From: Cytidiella melzeri
Lineage: Eukaryota > Basidiomycota > Agaricomycetes > Polyporales > Irpicaceae
Assembly: GCA_022592445.1 (NCBI GenBank)
Contig: JABYQR010000013.1
Span: 62,001 to 126,000 of the forward strand
DNA length: 64,000 bases
Reading direction: 5' to 3'
A program made the position numbers and the translations under genes. Below the pieces are notes generated by a model. The model was given only the letters and a program-made list of their open reading frames with translations. It was not told the DNA's origin and made no database searches. Shown here piece after piece: positions 58,351 through 64,000 of this stretch (its first letter is position 1; each line of letters starts with the position of its first letter).

Positions 58351-59205
58351 GTAAGACCAGAATACTCGATATACGAGCCTGGGTTTCGCACTAACTATGT
58401 AAGGGCATACCAGGCTCTCAGTGTAACCTTGCCCTCGAATCGTTGGCCAAGTTCTTATTATTATATTTGATTGAGCGTATCATACGCTGTCTATACTATC
58501 GCTATACGTTTGTTCTGTGTGTAGTGATCGCTGTCAACGGCGAAGCATAAGGCATGCGGGATGATTTGCCTCAGGTTGCAACGTCTTCGCTGCGCCCATC
58601 CGTAATGTGGGGGCCGTCGACGTCGTTGGTGGTCCAAACAGGATGTCCGGCTTCCTCGCCAACTCACGGCAAAAGATAGCGCGAGGAAATTCGTAGGCGA
58701 TATAAGATGGATATGGAAATGGCACTAAAAATACAATACACGGAAGTTGTGACCAAGGGGATGGAGTATAGTGTGCATGCCCTGGAGGCGCTGCAAGGGG
58801 TTATGAACAAGGACCAGGCGGCATGCAATCAAGACATTGACTACACCGAGACTAAGGCTACAGTGAGAGATGAAGGAAGAATATAGATAAGAGATCGTGA
58901 GCTAGTGACTGTGAAGGAACGTGTTCGGTGTTTGGAGACCTTGCATTGTACACGCATCGTCGGGAGCGCACATCCCGCCTTGAGAACCACTACGACTGAA
59001 ACACAATGAGATTAGCCATGCATTACGCACGCGCAAATAATGGTACAAGATGGGATGGTAAGAAAACGGCGTAAAGAACGTGGGTTGCATGCGGCGACGC
59101 TGTGGATATGTTACAAGACCGGCGTGCAGATTATGATACATAATATAATGAAGGCGCGGGGGTGTTGATGGAATAATGATAATGTGGGTAGAAAGGAAGG
59201 GTCGA
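58351..59205. other. Convergent 3' region SWC5 / chitinase
   Basis: 855 bp without a supported gene. The minus ORF 58902-59414 runs through the chitinase last exon in another frame. A possible chitinase 3'-UTR intron (donor GTTAGT after 59209, acceptor TTTCAG near 58996) would replace the last residues VSC by a single Ser. Confidence 0.45.
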
Positions 59206-60877
59206 CTAGCAACTAACCTCTTCAATCCCGATGGCATTGGATATGGCGTCAACCAGCAAGTTATTGTAGTCGGTGGAAGCCTCCCAGAGTGCGAAGCCGC
59301 GCAAGCCTTGCTCAGCAATGAACTTGCCTTTGGCAGCTGTGAGGATGGTGTCGATAATAAGTGAGAGACAATAGACTCCGCAGAGAGGAGACGTACCGAA
59401 AGACGTGGTGTCATCGTAAGAGATCATGGTCGTGTTATCAGGGACATAAACGTATGGCTAGCGAAAAGCGTATGTGAGCGACATGATGATCAGAAGATCC
59501 GAGGGATTGGTGAGCGTACCGTCTGGCTGCACGAGTCAAACCTGAAGCCCATACCAGACTCCGCAGTGCCGTTCTGGTTGAGGATACCACGCTCGATCAT
59601 GCCGACGAAGTTGAAGATACCCGAGAAGCCACCGGGATATGAGTTGCCGCAAGAGTCGACGCCGGCGGGAGAGAAGGTATCTCGGTCGTCACCAGCAGGT
59701 TGGTTGGCACTGTTGAAGGAGGGATAAGCTGCAAGCGCCTTTGTACCAGCCGGTTGAATTGTGGAAACGTCAGAAGCTTGCACGGCAAAGGCGTTGGTGG
59801 TCGAAACATCGAAGCTATGCCCATAGCCAGCAACACCCAACACGAGTTGGTTGGCAGGGAAGCCAGCGTCAGTCCAAGCCTTGACCGCAGACACCGCAGA
59901 CCCTTGCTGCTGAGCTGCAGGTGCACAAGAATCGTCGAGCGGAGCATTGGGGCCAACCGCCGAAGACCAGCTTCCAAAGATATCGTAATTCATGATAGCA
60001 ACGTAATCGAGGACCTTGGCGAACGCAGAGACGTCGGTTGAGGGGTTTCCGCTTGCATCGTTGAAGGGGAGGATGGAGGTCGCAGCAGAAAGGATAAGGT
60101 TAGGCTCAGCCGAGCGAAGCTCTTGCAAGAAGGAGAGGAAGTTTGGGGTATCCTGCGCGTTGATAACATTACAGCCGGCACCTTGCTTGTTCGGGTACTC
60201 CCAGCTACATATCGTTTAGGAATTTTTTTAAATTGGAGAAGACTGAACGCACTCAAAGTCCAATCCATCAAGCGAGTACTTCTGAACAACCTGCTGGCAC
60301 TCCTTTACGAATGCTGTGCGGTTCGCAGCAGAGCCCACAGCTGAAGAGAAGTACTGTGACCCACTCCAGCCGCCAATAGTAGCCAAAGCCTTCACATTCT
60401 GTAGCATGCGGATCAGTGAGAGGATCCTCGAGATCTTAGTATGCGGCTTACGTTAGAATGAGCTTGTTGGACAAAGGTAGAGATGAGAGGCTCGTTGGAG
60501 GCTTCAAATGAGATCGAGCCATCGTTCTGAGGTTCTCTGCAAGGATAATTCAGCCGTTGTTTGGTTCTCGCTGCGCAAAAGGCGACTCACCCAAACGCAT
60601 AAGTAACTTGCGTGTATCTGTCCCAGCTGATGTCTGCGGGGGCCAAAAACTGGGAGCTGTAGCCTGCATACCAGGTGGTAGCGACGATGTCATTGTCGGA
60701 GGAGTTGCCGCTCGAGGACGACGAAGGAGAGCTGACGGCACCAGCAGCAGCAGTGGGAGTAGGAGAGGCAGATGCAGCCAAAGCAGCGCTTGTAGACGGC
60801 GGCCTGAGAGAACACATGGGCGCAGCCCATACTGAAGCAACGTTCAGGATAACGATCAAGGTCAACATGTACAACAT
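59206..60877 (-). CDS. Secreted GH18 chitinase
   Basis: Six exons: 60591-60877, 60452-60536, 60253-60398, 59520-60204, 59397-59457 and 59206-59336, giving 464 residues. Hydrolyses beta-1,4 N-acetylglucosamine links in chitin with retention. Signal peptide MLYMLTLIVILNVASVWA, then a Ser/Pro/Ala-rich linker, then the barrel: IVATTWYAGYSSQF, KALATIGGWSGSQYF (substrate SxGG-like block) and the catalytic DGLDFDWEYP (DxxDxDxE complete across an intron). YVAIMNYDIFGSWSSAVGPN and LVLGVAGYGHSF follow, and near the end GLRGFALWEASTDY. No chitin-binding module seen. Probably wall remodelling or autolysis. A diverged spacer repeat begins about 430 bp upstream. Confidence 0.93.
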
Positions 60878-61306
60878 GCTGTGGGAAGTCTAAGGCGAGC
60901 CGTGCGTGAAGGAGAGACTGGTGGAGAGGGAAGAGTGAGCAAGTTTGAGCACGGTGTAGGTTGTCTTTTGTACCTCTGGCTGCAAGACAAGGGCCACACA
61001 GCATTTGGTTCGAGGGCAATGGAGGCTAAAATGCGTCCGCGAGAATGTTGGGCAGGGCCTCGTGGGTGCCTTGTGCACAATAGGTGATTTACCCGGAGAC
61101 AATAGGCCTTCGGCAACGCCGCCAAAGAGACCATGGCTTTGACATCGACAAGGAGAGCAAGTTGACGACAGTCGACACAGGCCTCTAATAATTGTAGGCA
61201 GTCAAAGAGCGTTGGCAAGTAGTCGTTGCACGTACAGTATGGCCACCGGAGACATTTTGCAGCTCGGGCGGCAATTGCTGTCTCAGACTCAGACTTGCAG
61301 TGCCAA
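60878..61306. promoter_or_regulatory. Chitinase upstream region
   Basis: No gene; the minus ORFs 60690-61019 and 60862-61338 overlap each other and the chitinase start and have no domain. No clear TATA box. Confidence 0.4.
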
Positions 61307-61715
61307 TCTATTTTAGGAAACTGTGTATGTTGAGGCACAAATGACAGTGGTTCTCTGCCTGGCAGCTTCTAGTTCCTCTACAGAGCGATAGACAAAGGCT
61401 GCGGTTCATGTCAAAAGCAAGGATTAACTCGGCATTCACAAGCTGCGTACTCACGCACGCCGGCGCGATGCACCTCTATGAAATCCAGAAGGAAAGCACA
61501 CCGAGAACACGCGTTTCGTATCGGAATTCGTAGGACAGCGTGATCAGATGACAGCGTCCACATCCGTAGAGGATAGAGCATGCACAGCATGCCTGCAAGA
61601 GATGAAAGATAGAAGGAACAGAACCAACGAGGATGAATGAGTCGGATAGCGGTAATGATGAAACATGAGAGGAAGGTGCATGGTAAGCAGTAGCTCTTCT
61701 GCAGAGCCAGAGAAA
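61307..61715 (+). repeat. Spacer repeat copy A (pairs with 63597-63960)
   Basis: About 400 bp related to 63597-63960 in direct orientation. Shared landmarks in order: TCTATTTTAGGAAACTGTGT, GTTGAGGCAC, ATTCAC near GCACGC/ACTCATGCGCG, CTCTATGAA, GGAAGGAAA, GAAAACACG/GAACACGCG, GGTAATGA(T/C)GAAACA and GGTAAGCAG. Substantially diverged. It lies 3' of the F-box gene. Confidence 0.6.
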
Positions 61716-61899
61716 TGCATATGCGATCGGCACTATCATGGAGTCACGGGGCTGTTGGACATGAAAATCTTCCTTCACGCCCCAGATGCATTCTCAGCCG
61801 CAACGAGACACACAGTATGCTTCCCCTGCCAGGTTTCTATCTGTGGGACGCATGAGAGCACTGCGTTACTGCACAGAAAAGAATACACTAACGCGTTGT

Positions 61900-63214
61900 T
61901 CAGAGCACGTCAAAACGCAACGTGACTTGCGGCTGCAACACCGAAAGAGTCGTAGCGACGTATTCCATAGCCTCTGAGGGCATTTTGTACAGTTGGCTGG
62001 TTGTGCTTTCCCCGCTCAAAAACGCAACGCTCTTCAAATCTGGCAAGCGTTGGTACACGCGAATTTGATCTTCCCACGCTGTTTGGTCAAATGCGTCCAG
62101 CAGATCATCTTCTTGAACATTTGTGTCGAGGGCCAGTGTTATATTACGAACCGAAAGCGGCAAGGTTGCTAGAATAGCGCTGGCTATGTCCAAGTACGGA
62201 ACGTAGTCTATTGCAGGACTTATGGTTTGGTCTGTTGGGACATATAGCTGCAGAGTTTCGAGTTTTGAACATCCGCTGATGCACAGCTCTTGGCAGATCT
62301 CTCCAGGTTCAGCTAAATCATTATATCCGTTAGCGATGTTTCTTTCGCTTCCGCAACAAAAGCAGCTCACGTTCGTCATCGAAGTCGTAAAACACCACGT
62401 TGGTTAGCCTCAGTTGCAGATACTTCAGGCTGTTTGCAGCCGCACATAACAATCTGCCTATGGAGGGCATGTCTTCGGTATAGAACGACCAGATAGACAG
62501 CGAAGTCAAAGAACTGAAATCCAGTTTGTTGATCGCGTAATCAATCAGAATGCGCGCAGGTCCAGTCGTACGCAAATCTAAGTTCTCCAACTTCAATTCA
62601 CTGGGGAATGGCGGAGGTTCGACTGTAGGTCCACCAGGTCCAGGTGTAGGACCCACCACCCAATGGCTTCTCACCGTACCCAGTGTTTTGAGAGCGGGAA
62701 GGAGACGCAGGACCTCCAGTCCATCCTTAATATCCCTGAATAACGGCTCAGGGTCATACGACAATGGCGGTTCGGTTCGGCAGACCAGTAGCGTGGTGAC
62801 TGATGCAGAGGTCGGGATGGCAGTGCAATCAAGGGACGGTGCTGGCCAAGAAATGCCCATTGTACATAGCGTTTCAAGACGAAAAAGCATTTTCAGCAGG
62901 CGTCCTAGCGTTGGTAGCTCTATCGCGCATTCCGTCGCCCCGTAGTGACTTCCAGAGTCAGATGCGAGATAGCACTTGCGCACAAAAGACCTGCACTGGC
63001 TTCCCAGAGGAGACTCGAAAGTTCTGACAGCACCGTTCAGGCCTGCTTCTTCGCGGGCGTTGATGTCCACAGGAACCCAAATGGTAATCGCGTGAAAAAG
63101 GTGGTATCGACTAGACACGGACCAAGTGGGAGAGACCGCGGCACAGCTAAGCAACGATTGTCGGTCATCGTGTAGATGGCCAACGATGATATCAACGATC
63201 TCAGTAGGAAACAT
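61900..63214 (-). CDS. F-box-like protein
   Basis: Two exons: 62371-63214 and 61900-62312, giving 418 residues. The N-terminal F-box is LPTE-like: FPTEIVDIIVGHLHDDRQSL, then CAAVSPTWSVSSRYHLFHAI, in the style of the large Agaricomycete F-box family. The rest is leucine-rich with LRR-like spacing (LELENLDLRT-type block, LTSLSIWS, LKYLQLRLTNV, LETLQLYV). F-box proteins link Skp1-cullin ubiquitin ligases to substrates; the target is unknown. The model starts at ATG 63214, but the base before it ends in an acceptor-like CCAAG, so a short upstream exon cannot be excluded. The 58-bp intron has donor GTGAGC and acceptor TTTAG. Confidence 0.8.
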
Positions 63215-63500
63215 CTTGGAACCAGATTAGCAATTTGCAAGCAAAGAAGATGGTGACCGTACTGTGCTGCTGTTTGTGGGTCAAGCTCAGTTACGGACAC
63301 AGCCAAAGACTGAGAAGCTACGATTCCGGTGGTGGTAACTAGAGACCAAGGCGTTAGCTCCGTCAGTGGGTGTAACGCAACTTGAACTCACTAAGGAGCT
63401 CAGCTCAATTCCGGATGTCCACTGCAAATGATAAAAGTTCGCAGCCACGAAGTAGTGACTAGTCGTATACTTAGTGACTCAACGTTGCCAAACCTCCGGT

Positions 63501-63562
63501 GACAATTCACGGATTATAAATGTTAGTGACTTAAAAAAAAAAAAAAAAAAGACAATTCACGG
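63501..63562 (+). mobile_element. 38-bp poly(A)-ended insertion with 12-bp target duplication
   Basis: GACAATTCACGG occurs at 63501-63512 and again at 63551-63562. Between them are 20 bp of unique sequence (ATTATAAATGTTAGTGACTT) followed by 18 A. A 3' A-tract flanked by a 12-bp direct repeat is the signature of target-primed reverse transcription (LINE-type machinery), here producing a minute 5'-truncated retrocopy. Confidence 0.6.
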
Positions 63563-63596
63563 GCAGACAGCGCGGTCTCGGAACTTGGGGTGTGAG

Positions 63597-63960
63597 TCTA
63601 TTTTAGGAAACTGTGTACGTTGAGGCACCAGTCACGGAGTCCTTATCTGTCTGAGGTTGTGCTACATGACAGAAACATGGACAACATTGGCATGTACCAT
63701 CTGCACATTCACGCACTCATGCGCGACGCAACTCTATGAAGTCTGGAAGGAAAACTCGCCGAAAACACGTGGTTCCGATGCAAATGCGAAGTTCAACTAT
63801 AGCATCCAAATCTGTAGGGTATATAACAGAAACAGCATAAAGGAGTGAAATATAGATTCAGCGAGTGCAAATGGCAGAATAGTGGTAATGACGAAACACC
63901 AGCTGCACCGGTAAAGGAAGGGTGCGAGGGTAAGCAGCGAATTTCTGCGATAGCACACTG
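63597..63960 (+). repeat. Spacer repeat copy B (pairs with 61307-61715)
   Basis: Second copy of the spacer repeat, on the 5' side of the F-box gene. It contains GGGTATATAACAG (about 63818-63830), a TATA-like site. The pair suggests an old tandem duplication of a unit that includes an F-box gene. No gene is seen between 63215 and the window end. Confidence 0.55.
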
Positions 63961-64000
63961 AGAGCAACCTATACCATCGGAAGAGGAAACATCTACCATG

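Noticed and set aside
58902..59414. 170-codon minus ORF overlapping the chitinase 3' end
   Set aside because: Different frame from the GH18 exons; no domain.

Overview
The window looks like nuclear DNA of a filamentous basidiomycete, most likely a wood-decay Agaricomycete of the Polyporales. Genes are packed on both strands and cut by many short introns (mostly 40-70 bp). The protein set is typical of that group: an ARM/TPR-MYND zinc-finger protein of a kind abundant in polypores, a CFEM GPI protein, a CAP59/CMT1-like mannosyltransferase, a lone UstYa-like oxidase, an F-box protein and a GH18 chitinase. The placement comes from remembered family distributions and not from a search. Exon models were built by hand from GT-AG (twice GC-AG) signals, reading-frame continuity and known family motifs.

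Region 1 (1-7.9 kb) is a transposon graveyard. Two decayed Tc1/mariner copies lie in the same orientation. Each was hit by a different LTR-type insertion that survives only as a solo LTR with a 5-bp target duplication: 825-1915 (1,091 bp) in copy 1 and 4349-4478 (130 bp) in copy 2. Around them are a cysteine-pair ORF with its own TATA box, a dispersed repeat pair and a broken small gene.

Region 2 (7.9-24.1 kb) carries RPL34 (-), a multi-pass membrane protein (+), a CFEM GPI-anchored protein (-), RPL31 (+), a CMT1-like mannosyltransferase (-) divergent from a membrane-anchored SGNH hydrolase-like protein (+), a UstYa-like oxidase (+), the PP2A activator PTPA (+) and an MDR-family alkenal reductase (-).

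Region 3 (24.4-44.4 kb) has a 1,927-residue Mms22/Mus7-like repair scaffold whose start lies in a perfect 78-bp tandem duplication, a UDP-glycosyltransferase, and a housekeeping block (CIA1, HIS5, a USP deubiquitinase). That block is bracketed by two diverged multi-pass membrane-protein paralogues in opposite orientation.

Region 4 (44.6-64 kb) has the MYND protein, cytosolic-type ProRS and mitochondrial IleRS (all -), B-type cyclin and SWC5 (+), a GH18 chitinase (-) and an F-box protein (-). The F-box gene is flanked by diverged copies of one spacer sequence. One flank also holds a 38-bp poly(A)-ended insertion with a 12-bp target duplication.

Most genes are core cell functions (translation, Fe-S assembly, histidine synthesis, ubiquitin removal, DNA repair, cell cycle, chromatin) mixed with surface and secretory functions (CFEM, CMT1-like, SGNH, chitinase). 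I saw no operon-like or defence cluster, no CRISPR, and no tRNA or rRNA gene. The most distinctive observations are structural: nested solo LTRs, a tiny poly(A) insertion, a duplication that turned 5' UTR into coding sequence, paralogues differing by one intron, two GC-AG introns and many micro-exons.
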